This document shows positions 18,996 to 28,120 of a stretch of DNA of 64,000 nucleotides, in pieces. Origin of the DNA: Promethearchaeota archaeon. GTDB taxonomy: Archaea; Asgardarchaeota; Lokiarchaeia; Sigyniarchaeales; SOKP01. The stretch is from NCBI GenBank assembly GCA_019058365.1, contig JAHPZE010000001.1:186001-250000 (forward strand). Reading direction: 5' to 3'. The translations under genes and the position numbers were made by a program. Each line of letters opens with the position of its first letter. Position 1 is the first letter of the stretch. Under the pieces are notes generated by a model, which worked only from the letters and a program-made list of their open reading frames with translations, did not search any database and had not been told where the DNA came from.

Positions 18996-20318
18996 TTATT
19001 TTTTATTTAAAATAGAATTCATGTGTACAATTCGTTTTTGTAATAGTTTTCGCGTACCTACATCTTTTCTATGAAAAAGGTTTCCTTTAATACAACTTAC
19101 TCCCGTCTCAGCAATCTTTTCAGCTTCTTCTAGGGATTCTGCGATTCCTAATACTCCCATTGCCCTTGAAGTTGTAGTATATATGTTTTCACCTTCTCGA
19201 TAAACTGAAGCATAGTAATATTTTGCTTTAGATTTAATAATTTCCTCTATATTTATTTTAATGACGACATCCTTCTTAGGATTAACGGGGTATCCTTCAG
19301 GAGCTAGATATTTACATACAGTGGCCTTCTTTTCAAATTCATAATTTTGATGCAAATTTCCATTTATAATTGACCAACAAATATCTATAAAGTTATTTTT
19401 TAGGAGAGGCAATATATTCATTGCCTCTGGATCACCCAAACGAGAATTATATTCTATCAATTTTATACCACTTGCTGTTTTCATAAATTGTCCATATAAA
19501 AATCCTTTATATTCTACACCAGTCTCTTCTTTTACAGCTGCTACAGTCTTTTTCATATCTCTCAGTGCTTCATTGACATCATTTTGATTGAAGAACGGCA
19601 TGAGATGGTCCTCCATACTATATGAACCCATTCCTCCTGTATTTGGACCTCTATCATCCTCAAAAGCTCTTTTATGGTCTTGTACTAAAGGAGACCCTAT
19701 TACATTTTTTCCATCAACGAATGTCTGTAGCGTAAATTCCTCCCCATCACATTTCTCCTCTAATAGGAATCTATTCTTTTTATCTACCAGTTCACTACAA
19801 TAATCCAAAATATCTTTTTTAGAGAAGAGGTGATCACCATAAACTTTCACCCCCTTACCCCCAGTTAGGCCCTCTGGTTTTACAACGATATTTTCTTCCC
19901 CCATATCTTTAATATAACTTTCAACTCCATCAATAGAATCAAATATTTTACTCTTTACATTTGATTGAATTTTATACTTATCAAGTAATTCTCTAGTAAA
20001 AATTTTTGAGCCTTCTAACTGTGCTGCTTCAATTTTTGGCCCTACGCATGGAAATCCTCCTTTTTCTAAAGCATCAACAATTCCCACTATTAAGGGTGCC
20101 TCAGGCCCAATAACAACAAAATCAATATTTTTTTCTTTACAAAATTCAATGATTTTTTTAAAATCACTTTCAGAGTGAATCTTTATATCTTTACTTAGAT
20201 CTTCTAGTCCAGCATTTTTATAACTCATGAATGCAAATAGATTCGCACCTCCATTAACAAGTGTTTCACCAATAACATGTTCTCTTGCACCATGCCCAAT
20301 AATCAAACAATTTACCAT
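18996..20318 (-). CDS. purD: Phosphoribosylamine-glycine ligase (GARS)
   Basis: This 440-residue enzyme catalyses ATP-dependent joining of glycine to 5-phosphoribosylamine, the second step of purine synthesis. The N-terminal dinucleotide-like motif is 'LIIGHGAREHVIGE' (4-17). The ATP-grasp domain shows 'VVKPEGLTGGKGVKVYG' near 147, 'EEFTLQTFVDGKNV' and 'DHKRAFEDDRGPNTGGMGSY', which is the characteristic GARS stretch. 'EYNSRLGDPEAMNILPLL' carries the metal-binding residues. Length is normal for the family and all motifs look intact. No other purine gene is next to it, so it is transcribed as a single gene or with the HEAT gene. Confidence 0.96.
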   Translation of the reverse strand: MVNCLIIGHGAREHVIGETLVNGGANLFAFMSYKNAGLEDLSKDIKIHSESDFKKIIEFCKEKNIDFVVIGPEAPLIVGIVDALEKGGFPCVGPKIEAAQLEGSKIFTRELLDKYKIQSNVKSKIFDSIDGVESYIKDMGEENIVVKPEGLTGGKGVKVYGDHLFSKKDILDYCSELVDKKNRFLLEEKCDGEEFTLQTFVDGKNVIGSPLVQDHKRAFEDDRGPNTGGMGSYSMEDHLMPFFNQNDVNEALRDMKKTVAAVKEETGVEYKGFLYGQFMKTASGIKLIEYNSRLGDPEAMNILPLLKNNFIDICWSIINGNLHQNYEFEKKATVCKYLAPEGYPVNPKKDVVIKINIEEIIKSKAKYYYASVYREGENIYTTTSRAMGVLGIAESLEEAEKIAETGVSCIKGNLFHRKDVGTRKLLQKRIVHMNSILNKK

Positions 20319-20466
20319 TTTAAACCAACATAAAGTATCAAGTTTAATTCTTAATATAAACTAATTAGGTTAATATATAATTTTAACATTAATTATTAAC
20401 CAAGTAATTAACAGTAAGAGGAATTTGAGAGGAAATTTTATATTCCTAAGTTAAATTTGAAAAAAA

Positions 20467-21036
20467 TTATATTAATTTTTCCCCACATTTAGCACAAAAC
20501 TTAGCTTCAATAGGCAATTCGTGACCACAATTATAACATGTTTTGGTTATCTTCTTATGATCTTCTTTTTCAGTTAAATTAGACCCACAATTAGAGCAAA
20601 ACTTGGCATCATCATCAATTTTTTCATGGCAAAAGGGGCAATTTATTTGGTTTATTGATTTTTTTACTTCTGGTACAACCTTTTGTATTATTGGTCTAGG
20701 TTGTACTTGGACATTTCCCACTCTGACTTCAATAGGTAATGTTAACATTTCATAATTTCCAGAGTGAAGAAATGCTGTTATTGTAAAAATTCCTTCGGAT
20801 TTAGGAATGAATTTAAAAAGTCGTCTTTTTTTTCCTCCATGGGAAATTCCCCCATACCTTTCTGCTTTAATTAAAAGTTTAATTTCAGGAGGTCCTGATA
20901 AAACTACCCTTACTTGGGGTAGGTATCGAGATTCAAAATTTTGAACTACTAAATAAAATTCCGTTTGTCTGTTTAAAGAAGTGTATATCATTTTTGCATC
21001 ATTTTTTAAAGCAAATTTAATATTTGTAGGACTCAT
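20467..21036 (-). CDS. Ig-like domain protein with two C-terminal zinc ribbons
   Basis: This 189-residue protein has an N-terminal all-beta domain (about 1-115) of immunoglobulin/CARDB character, 'QTEFYLVVQNFESRYLPQV' and 'GIFTITAFLHSG' being strand-rich. After a Pro-rich linker come two zinc ribbons: 'CPFCHEKIDDDAKFCSNCG' and 'CYNCGHELPIEAKFCAKCG'. There is no signal peptide or membrane helix, so it is cytoplasmic. The start is supported by 'AAGGAG' eight bases before the ATG at 21036. The fold resembles archaeal zinc-ribbon proteins of unknown function; a binding rather than enzymatic role is inferred. Confidence 0.7.
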   Translation of the reverse strand: MSPTNIKFALKNDAKMIYTSLNRQTEFYLVVQNFESRYLPQVRVVLSGPPEIKLLIKAERYGGISHGGKKRRLFKFIPKSEGIFTITAFLHSGNYEMLTLPIEVRVGNVQVQPRPIIQKVVPEVKKSINQINCPFCHEKIDDDAKFCSNCGSNLTEKEDHKKITKTCYNCGHELPIEAKFCAKCGEKLI

Positions 21037-21221
21037 TTTTATAACTCCTTTCTCAAAATCTATTGAAATTCAAATTTAAATTGGTTCTTATAATTTTTTT
21101 CTTATTGATTATAAAATTGAACTATAATTTAAATCATTATTAATTATTTTTTATTATTCCAAAATAGATATGGACATTCTTAGATTGTGTTTTATTCAAA
21201 AAAAAATAAGATTCAGAAAAA

Positions 21222-22364
21222 ATGTCAGAACTAAAATATCAGAAAATAGCAAGAACTATAGTAAAAGCAGGTTTTCTTCCATTTCCTATAAATAATACAA
21301 TGTTAAAACTATTAAAATTATTGATTGATGAAGAGCAATTAGATTTTATCTTGGCTTTTAAAAATAAATCTTCTCAAACAATGGAAGAATTAATAAAAAA
21401 TAGTAAAATGGCTGAGGATGAGATAAAGATTCATATTAAAAAACTAGCTAAGAAAGGATTTTTATTTGATCAACCTAACTCCAAAGGTGTAATGGTGTAT
21501 AGATTAATGCCATTAATTATGGTTGGGGCATTTGAGTATACTTTTATGAAAAAGATCAGTTTTAATGAGGAAGAGAAAGAAATTGCTCAATTATTTGCTC
21601 AATTATTTAATGAGGTAGCCAAATTTATTCAAAAGAATTATGAAACAGTTCTACCTTTATTTCAAAGAATGCCTCCTTTTGATCGGACTGTTCCTTTATT
21701 AGATAAAAACATAAACGGAAAAGAAATTCAGATAATGGTTAATAAAGAGATAGAAGTTCCCGAAGATAAAATAATGACAACCCAAAAAGTCGAGGAAATA
21801 ATAGAAAAGTTTGATGATATTGCTGTAGGGCATTGTTTTTGTCGACATCATCAAGATTTATTATTAAATCCATGTAAACAGACAGATTTAAGAGAAAATT
21901 GCTTTACTTTTGGCAAATCTGCAAGATTTGTCGTTGAACAAGGTTTTGGAAGAATCATATCAAAGGATGAAGCATTATCAATATTAAAACTTTCTGAAAA
22001 TGACGGGTTAGTTCATAAAGCTTGGCATCCACATTCTGATATCTCTAAACATGAAACTAGTATATGTAATTGCTGTAAATGTTGCTGTGGAATATTTGAT
22101 TGGTGGAGAAGGGGTACCACAGCTATGATAAATTCAACTAATTTCATATCTGTAATTGATAAGAGTAAATGTATTGGATGTGGTACTTGTATGGAAAAAT
22201 GCCCTGTAGATGCAATTGAGGGAGATGATAATAATAAAGCAGAGCGGAACGCAGAGTGGTGCATAGGGTGTGGTGTTTGTGCTCATTATTGTCCCGAGAA
22301 TGCAATATCTTTATTAGAAAGCCCAAGAAAAGTATTTATCCCTCCTCCTAGATTAAGAACCTAA
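21222..22364 (+). CDS. Winged-helix plus 4Fe-4S ferredoxin-type protein
   Basis: This 380-residue protein combines three parts. Residues 25-105 resemble a winged helix ('SSQTMEELIKNSKMAEDEI', 'LAKKGFLFDQPNSKG'). A middle part (about 190-300) has unusual Cys/His clusters: 'GHCFCRHHQDLLLNPC' and 'CNCCKCCCGIFDWWRRG'. The C-terminus has two classic 4Fe-4S motifs, 'CIGCGTCMEKCPVDAIEG' and 'CIGCGVCAHYCPENAISL'. This layout is seen in ferredoxin-type proteins of anaerobic archaea and bacteria annotated only as 4Fe-4S proteins. Electron transfer or redox-responsive control is inferred. It stands alone upstream of an ABC exporter. Confidence 0.82.
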   Translation: MSELKYQKIARTIVKAGFLPFPINNTMLKLLKLLIDEEQLDFILAFKNKSSQTMEELIKNSKMAEDEIKIHIKKLAKKGFLFDQPNSKGVMVYRLMPLIMVGAFEYTFMKKISFNEEEKEIAQLFAQLFNEVAKFIQKNYETVLPLFQRMPPFDRTVPLLDKNINGKEIQIMVNKEIEVPEDKIMTTQKVEEIIEKFDDIAVGHCFCRHHQDLLLNPCKQTDLRENCFTFGKSARFVVEQGFGRIISKDEALSILKLSENDGLVHKAWHPHSDISKHETSICNCCKCCCGIFDWWRRGTTAMINSTNFISVIDKSKCIGCGTCMEKCPVDAIEGDDNNKAERNAEWCIGCGVCAHYCPENAISLLESPRKVFIPPPRLRT

Positions 22365-22483
22365 AGCAAATACTAATATTATTCATTTTTTTATATTTAC
22401 ATCTTAAATTTGTAAGGATAATAAATTAATTATTAAATCAATGATTTTTTTGTTTAATAATAACAATTAGATGAAATTAAACC

Positions 22484-23434
22484 ATGAGTAATAATACTTG
22501 CATTGAATTTCGAAAAGTTTCTAAAAGTTATAAAGAACTCCTTGCTTTAGATAATATTTCTCTTAATATTCAAAAAGGAGAGGTTTTTGGGTATATTGGT
22601 CCCAATGGAGCAGGAAAAACAACAACAATTAAGATTCTAGTTGGCCTAATAAGAGATTTTAGTGGAGAAGTTTTTATAAATGGAAATGATATTATTATTA
22701 ATAAAAAAGAATTACACAATATTATTGGATACCATCCACAAGAAGCTGGTTTCCAAGAATGGCGTACTTTAGATCATGCTTTTAAAACATTTGGTCGTCT
22801 ATCGGGACTTAGTTCAGATCAACTTGAAAATAGAATTCAAGAAGTCTTAAATTTACTTAATCTTTCTGAAGAGCGTTATAAAAAAATTATTCATTTATCT
22901 GGAGGTATGTTTCAAAAATTAAGATTAGGTCAAGCCCTTCTTCATAAACCTCAAATCCTAGTTTTGGATGAGCCATTATCTGGGTTAGATCCGCAAATGA
23001 GGTATCAATTTAAGAATATAATTAAAGAATTAGCTAAAAGTGGTATAACAATCTTGTTTTCTTCCCATATTTTAAGTGATGTGCAGGATATTGCTGATAT
23101 AATTGGTATTTTAAATCAAGGTCAAATTAAAGATATTGGTTCTCCTGAAGATCTTCAAAATAAGTTTCATATTGGTAATATCATTGAAGTTGTAGTAGCT
23201 GAAAATACTCCTTTATGCGAAGGTTTAGATGATTTATCAGAAATTGAATACGTTAACAAAATAAAGTCAAACAAACAATTAATTCATCTGAAATCTGAAA
23301 TTAATATAGATTTAGTGATTTATCAAATAATTGAAATGTTGAGAGAACAAAAATGTAAAATACGTAATTTTAATCTAGTAAAACCCAGTTTGGAAGAAGT
23401 ATATTTAAAATATGTCAGAGGTGAAAACAAATGA
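22484..23434 (+). CDS. ABC exporter ATP-binding subunit
   Basis: This 316-residue ATPase of the ABC-2/drug-export class has Walker A 'GPNGAGKTTTIKIL' near residue 38, signature 'LSGGMFQKLRLGQAL' near 138, Walker B 'ILVLDEPLSGLDP' and switch His in 'FSSHILSDVQDIAD'. The C-terminal 100 residues are the accessory domain common in exporter ATPases. Its TGA overlaps the ATG of the permease gene by 4 bp, so the two are translationally coupled and form one transporter. Substrate unknown; drug, lipid or peptide export, or membrane-protein handling, are all possible. Confidence 0.93.
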   Translation: MSNNTCIEFRKVSKSYKELLALDNISLNIQKGEVFGYIGPNGAGKTTTIKILVGLIRDFSGEVFINGNDIIINKKELHNIIGYHPQEAGFQEWRTLDHAFKTFGRLSGLSSDQLENRIQEVLNLLNLSEERYKKIIHLSGGMFQKLRLGQALLHKPQILVLDEPLSGLDPQMRYQFKNIIKELAKSGITILFSSHILSDVQDIADIIGILNQGQIKDIGSPEDLQNKFHIGNIIEVVVAENTPLCEGLDDLSEIEYVNKIKSNKQLIHLKSEINIDLVIYQIIEMLREQKCKIRNFNLVKPSLEEVYLKYVRGENK

Positions 23435-24093
23435 GTCTAAGATTGCTCTTTTTAGATGAATTAAAAGGATATGCAAAATCAAAGGTAATGCTTGTTCTTT
23501 GGTTCGGTTTACCTCTATTGTCTTTCTTAATTCAATTTTTTAATCCTGCTGAATTAGAAGGAATGCCCATTTCATTTTTGGTTGCTCTTGTGGTTTCAAG
23601 TATTGGGGGAACGCTTTCTGTAATAATGCTGAGTACTACAATAGTTAGTGAAAAAAATCGACATGTTTATGAATTATTTTTAATCCGACCAGTAAGGAGA
23701 AGTAGCTTAATTTTAGCAAAATTTTTAGCTGTGTATCTCTGTTTAGTTATTGCTGTATCAATTTCTCTTATTATTGGACTTATATTTGATGCTTTTACTG
23801 GTGATTTGATAGAAAACTACCTAAAGATAACATTTGAATCTTTAATTATTGGGATTTCTTCGATGGCAATTACGTGTTCAATAGGCATACTATTTGGTGT
23901 TTTAGTCTCATCTGTACCAGTTGCAGCAATTTTATCAGTTTATTTAGGAAGTCAATTATCTTCCCTTATAATTTTACCTACCTTCTTTATCCCTGGTTTA
24001 GACACTCAAACGTTAGCGTTAACCTTAGGAATAACTCTTACTACTATAATTATGGGAATAAACATAATCTTATTTAACCGAATGCAATTTTAG
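23431..24093 (+). CDS. ABC-2 type exporter membrane subunit
   Basis: This 220-residue protein has about six transmembrane segments and the ABC-2 permease pattern: 'DELKGYAKSKVMLVLW' at the N-terminus, then 'ELFLIRPVRRSSLILAKF' after the second helix, which is the conserved coupling region. It overlaps the ATPase gene in ATGA form and is preceded by 'GAGGTG' inside the ATPase C-terminus. It is shorter than many family members, so the working transporter is probably a homodimer with two ATPases. Substrate unknown. Confidence 0.88.
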   Translation: MSLRLLFLDELKGYAKSKVMLVLWFGLPLLSFLIQFFNPAELEGMPISFLVALVVSSIGGTLSVIMLSTTIVSEKNRHVYELFLIRPVRRSSLILAKFLAVYLCLVIAVSISLIIGLIFDAFTGDLIENYLKITFESLIIGISSMAITCSIGILFGVLVSSVPVAAILSVYLGSQLSSLIILPTFFIPGLDTQTLALTLGITLTTIIMGINIILFNRMQF

Positions 24094-24138
24094 TATAAAT
24101 GACTTATAGAAAGATATATCTTTATAAATAGGAAAAAA

Positions 24139-24735
24139 TTATTCACTTTTTTGTGTTTCTTTCTTTTTAGAAAACTTACGAAAAGCAAATATAATTCTTT
24201 GAAGTACCGTTATATTAGTTCCAACAGCTAAAACTATCATCGCCCACCATAAAGCAGATGTAAACCAAATTTGAAGTATAGCTCCTAATAACAGAATTGG
24301 GACACGATCAGTCCTTTCTATAAGCCCAACACCATATAAATTTTCTTCACCTAAAGCTTCTATCTTAGCTCTAGTATATGAAGTTAAAAAAGCTCCAATA
24401 AGAACTATTAGCCCGATTTCTATTGATGTATATCCACTAAGAATCACTCCAATAAACAAGAAAAAATCTCCAATTCTATCCAAGGTAGAATCTAAAAATC
24501 CTCCTAATATTGTAGGACCTTGAAGTCGAGCTACAACTCCATCTAATTGATCAAAAAATTCAGTAATAAATAGAAAAACTATTATAATTATTAATAAATT
24601 AAACATAAATCCAAAAAACGTTATAATTGCTGAGATTAAACCAAATAAGGTAAAATAATTAGCTGGGATTTTTACTAACTTTTTCCCCAAAGGAAGTAAT
24701 AGTTTTTCAGAAAATCTTTTTATTTGTAATAGCAT
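24139..24735 (-). CDS. CDP-alcohol phosphatidyltransferase family enzyme
   Basis: This 198-residue membrane enzyme has four to six hydrophobic segments. The catalytic motif D-x2-D-G-x2-A-R-x8-G-x3-D-x3-D is complete in 'DQLDGVVARLQG' followed by 'GGFLDSTLDRIGDF' (about residues 60-87). Members join a CDP-activated lipid to an alcohol or alcohol phosphate. In archaea the usual products are archaetidyl-inositol phosphate, archaetidylglycerol phosphate or archaetidylserine. The short length and motif spacing fit the AIP-synthase-like group best, but the head group cannot be fixed from this alone. It converges with the ABC exporter genes. Confidence 0.88.
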   Translation of the reverse strand: MLLQIKRFSEKLLLPLGKKLVKIPANYFTLFGLISAIITFFGFMFNLLIIIIVFLFITEFFDQLDGVVARLQGPTILGGFLDSTLDRIGDFFLFIGVILSGYTSIEIGLIVLIGAFLTSYTRAKIEALGEENLYGVGLIERTDRVPILLLGAILQIWFTSALWWAMIVLAVGTNITVLQRIIFAFRKFSKKKETQKSE

Positions 24736-24816
24736 AAAATAATGATTACAACTTCTTTGTTGTTAGTCTTTTTTTAAAATTAAAATTATATAAAAATAAA
24801 GTTTTACTTATTTGGT

Positions 24817-24826
24817 AAAAAAAAAA
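24817..24826 (-). terminator. Oligo-T terminator after M32 peptidase gene
   Basis: Ten consecutive A on the plus strand (ten T on the transcript strand) directly follow the stop of the downstream M32 carboxypeptidase gene, a typical archaeal termination tract. Confidence 0.5.
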
Positions 24827-24827
24827 T

Positions 24828-26321
24828 CTAAATTCCATAAATAGGATAGTATTTATCTTCAACATATTTAATAAAATAATCAGGTTCCAAATCTTCTCCA
24901 GTAATCTTTTGAATTAATTCGGGAGCTCTGTAAATTTTACCATATTGATGCACATTTTCCTTTAAGTAATTTAAAAGGTTAGAGAATTCTCCTTTCTCAT
25001 AATCTTGAGGTATATTTGGGTTTTCTTTTAAAGTTTGTTTATATATTTGAGCAGCATAAAGATTTCCTAAAGAATAACTAGGAAAATAACCAAATCCCCC
25101 ACCAGACCAATGTACATCTTGTAATACACCAAGAGCATCATTCGGCGGTATAATTCCTAATAATTCTTCCATTTTTGCATTCCATATTTCTGGCAATTCA
25201 CTTGCTTGAAGTTGATCTTCTATTATCATTTTCTCTAGTTCAAATCGTAGTATAATATGTAATCCATAAGTCACCTCATCAGCATCTACTCGGATAAACG
25301 ATGGTTGTACTACATTTATAGAACGATGAAATTCTTCCATTGGATAATTTTTCAAATTTTCTGGAAAAACTTTTTGAAAGATAGGATACCAATATGTCCA
25401 AAATTCCTTACTACGCCCAACTACATTTTCCCACATTCGAGATTGAGATTCATGAATACCCATAGAACACCCCTCAGCTAATAACGTATCATGAATTTCT
25501 TCTTTAAATCCCATTTGGTAAAGAGCATGTCCACATTCATGGATTGTGGAGAATAAGCAATCAGGAAGAAAATCTTCACGTATTCTAGTTGTTATTCTAG
25601 TATCTATGGATGATAATGAAGTAGTAAAAGGATGTGTTGCTTTGTCTTGCCGTCCGGTATTAAAATCAAAATTAAGTTTTTTAATTATATCAAGACTTAA
25701 TTGCCATTGTTTTTCAGCATCATAATGTTTTTTTAGGATTGATTGATTAGGTTTATCAGAGACATTATTTAGCTTATTGACAATCTTTACTAATTTTGGT
25801 TTTAATCCATTAAAGATTTTTAAAATCCAATCATAAGTTGAACCAGGTTCGTACAAATCTAACAAAGTTGAGTATAAAGTCGGACCTGTATCAAGTTTCT
25901 CGGCAAATTCTATTTTTAATTTAATAATTTTCTCGAGATAAGGCTTGAATATTGAAAAATCACTTTTTTCTCTTGCTTTTTCCCATTCCATATGCCCTAA
26001 TGATGAAGTTTTAGCAATTTCAGATACTAATTCATCAGGAATTTTGATTGCTTGATCATATTCTCTTTTTGCTTCTCGTATCATCGCTAAATCAATTTCA
26101 CTAAGATTGTGTAATTCTTCAGCTTCTTTTATCAATTTACCAGTTTTATCTGATTTTATCCTTGAATGAATTAAATTTTGTATTAATGCCAATTGCTCAG
26201 CTCTTCCTTTCACTGAACCTTTAGGCATATTGACTTGTTGATCCCAGCTTAAAAGAGCTCCAATGTAAGACAGTCTCATTATTTCATTAAAATGTTCCCA
26301 AAGTTCTTTCATTACATTCAT
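24828..26321 (-). CDS. Carboxypeptidase Taq-type metallopeptidase (M32), copy 2
   Basis: This 497-residue cytoplasmic zinc carboxypeptidase of family M32 removes C-terminal residues from peptides. The metal site is H-E-C-G-H in 'TIHECGHALYQMG', with the third ligand in the following 'GIHESQSRMWENVVGRS'. Other family blocks are 'PFTTSLSSIDTRITTR' and 'SFIRVDADEVTYGLHIILRF'. Length is normal (about 500). It is a close paralogue of the gene directly upstream on the same strand (130 bp gap), sharing nearly all blocks. Tandem duplication followed by specificity divergence is the simplest reading. Confidence 0.93.
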   Translation of the reverse strand: MNVMKELWEHFNEIMRLSYIGALLSWDQQVNMPKGSVKGRAEQLALIQNLIHSRIKSDKTGKLIKEAEELHNLSEIDLAMIREAKREYDQAIKIPDELVSEIAKTSSLGHMEWEKAREKSDFSIFKPYLEKIIKLKIEFAEKLDTGPTLYSTLLDLYEPGSTYDWILKIFNGLKPKLVKIVNKLNNVSDKPNQSILKKHYDAEKQWQLSLDIIKKLNFDFNTGRQDKATHPFTTSLSSIDTRITTRIREDFLPDCLFSTIHECGHALYQMGFKEEIHDTLLAEGCSMGIHESQSRMWENVVGRSKEFWTYWYPIFQKVFPENLKNYPMEEFHRSINVVQPSFIRVDADEVTYGLHIILRFELEKMIIEDQLQASELPEIWNAKMEELLGIIPPNDALGVLQDVHWSGGGFGYFPSYSLGNLYAAQIYKQTLKENPNIPQDYEKGEFSNLLNYLKENVHQYGKIYRAPELIQKITGEDLEPDYFIKYVEDKYYPIYGI

Positions 26322-26450
26322 AATTTACTTATTTTTTAGTAATTATTTTTAAAATTATATGAAAATGTTAGTTAATTTTTAACAAAAAAGTTTTGGTTTT
26401 CCAATTGATAATTTCAGTATATATAAGGTGAAATTAATAAAAAAAAGAAT

Positions 26451-27947
26451 TTAGAGTTTGTAGATTGGATAAAATTTCTTCTCTACATATTTAAAAAAGT
26501 AGTCTGGGTTTAAACTTTCTCCAGTTACCCTTTTGATCAAATCATTAGCTCGATAAACACTTCCGTGCTGATGTATTTTTTCTCGTAAGTATTTCAATAA
26601 ATTAGAAAATTCACCTTTTTTATAATCTTCAGGTAAATTTGGCATCGCTTCCTGCGCTTTTGAATAAATCTGAGCTGAATATAAACTCCCCAGAAAGTAA
26701 GTAGGGAAGTATCCTATGGCTCCACCGCTCCAATGCATATCTTGTAATACTCCTTCTTTATCATTAGGAGGAGTAATTCCTAAGTATTCTTCCATCTTAG
26801 AGTTCCATAATTCTGGTAATTCATTTACTCGGACTTTGCCTTCAATTAAGTCTTTTTCAATCTCAAATCTTAGAATAACATGTAGACCATAAGTTACTTC
26901 ATCAGCATTTACCCTGATAAATGAGGGTTGAACGCAATTTATCGCTCGATAAAATTCTTCCATTGGATAATTCTTTAAATTCTCAGGGAAATATCTTTGG
27001 AAGGTTGGATACCAATAAATCCAAAATTCTTTACTTCGACCAACAATATTTTCCAACAACCTTGATTGAGATTCATGAATTCCCATTGAAGTACCAGTGC
27101 ATAATATTGTATCATGTAATTCTTTTTTAATGCCCATTTCATAAAGGGCATGGCCGCACTCATGTATAGTCCCAAAAATACACTCGTTAAGAAAATCATC
27201 TTTTGTTCTTGTAGTTATGCGAACATCTTCAGAAGCAAGTGAAGTTGTAAAGGGATGAGTTGATCTATCTTGTCGACCGTATCCTAAATCATAATTGAAT
27301 TTTTTAATGATCTCAAAACTAAGTTCAAATTGTTTATCAATATTATAATTTTTATGTACAATAGAATCATCTGGTTTATCTGAGGATGAATTCAACTTCT
27401 TTACAACATTGACAATCTTAGGTTTTATTGGATTGAATATATTGGCAATCCAATCATAAGTGGCACCAGGTTCATATAGATCTATTAAAGTGGAATAAAT
27501 GTCGGAGTGTGTTGCTAACTTATTTGCCTTTTCTTTTTGTAATTCAACTGTTTTTTCCAATATTTCTTTAAAGATTGAAAAATCGCTTTTTGTATAAGCC
27601 TCTCTCCAAACACCCGAAGCTTTTACACTAATTTCTGCTATCTCAGTAACTAATTGCTCAGGTAATTTAGTCGCAAGATCATATTCTCTTTTAATCTCTC
27701 GTAACATAGCACTGTCGATCTCATTAAGGGCAGGAATTTTTTCTGCTTCTTTAATTAGTTTTCCAACTTTTTCCGAAGTAATTCTTTGATGTAATAATTT
27801 TTGGAGGAGAGAAATTTGTTTAGCCTTACCATCCAAAGATTTATAATTCCGCATGTTGACTTCTTGATCCCAATTCAAAGCTGCGGAAATATAGTGTAAT
27901 CTCATTATTTCGGCAAAATATTCACGAAATTCATTAATAGCACTCAT
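26451..27947 (-). CDS. Carboxypeptidase Taq-type metallopeptidase (M32), copy 1
   Basis: This 498-residue M32 carboxypeptidase has the zinc site 'TIHECGHALYEMG', the 'GIHESQSRLLENIVGRS' block with the third metal ligand, and 'SFIRVNADEVTYGLHVILRF'. No signal peptide is present, so it probably finishes breakdown of peptides inside the cell, fitting a peptide-using anaerobe. It is upstream of its paralogue in the same orientation and the two may share a transcript. Differences cluster in the N-terminal helical part, where the entrance to the substrate groove lies in known M32 structures. Confidence 0.93.
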   Translation of the reverse strand: MSAINEFREYFAEIMRLHYISAALNWDQEVNMRNYKSLDGKAKQISLLQKLLHQRITSEKVGKLIKEAEKIPALNEIDSAMLREIKREYDLATKLPEQLVTEIAEISVKASGVWREAYTKSDFSIFKEILEKTVELQKEKANKLATHSDIYSTLIDLYEPGATYDWIANIFNPIKPKIVNVVKKLNSSSDKPDDSIVHKNYNIDKQFELSFEIIKKFNYDLGYGRQDRSTHPFTTSLASEDVRITTRTKDDFLNECIFGTIHECGHALYEMGIKKELHDTILCTGTSMGIHESQSRLLENIVGRSKEFWIYWYPTFQRYFPENLKNYPMEEFYRAINCVQPSFIRVNADEVTYGLHVILRFEIEKDLIEGKVRVNELPELWNSKMEEYLGITPPNDKEGVLQDMHWSGGAIGYFPTYFLGSLYSAQIYSKAQEAMPNLPEDYKKGEFSNLLKYLREKIHQHGSVYRANDLIKRVTGESLNPDYFFKYVEKKFYPIYKL

Positions 27948-28090
27948 TTTTTAGACCTTAGATGTTTCTTTAAATTGTTTTTTGATAAATTTAGTCATGT
28001 TTTAACAAAAAAATTTAATTATCACATAATTGAATATAGAATAATTTTAAAAGAAGTGTGTTGTGAACTATTGAACTAATTATACGAAAT

Positions 28091-28100
28091 AAAAAAAAAA
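28091..28100 (-). terminator. Oligo-T terminator after longin-GTPase gene
   Basis: Ten A on the plus strand lie 20 bp past the stop of the 529-residue GTPase gene and read as a T10 tract on its transcript. Confidence 0.45.
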
Positions 28101-28120
28101 CAATTTTAAAATTTTTCGGT

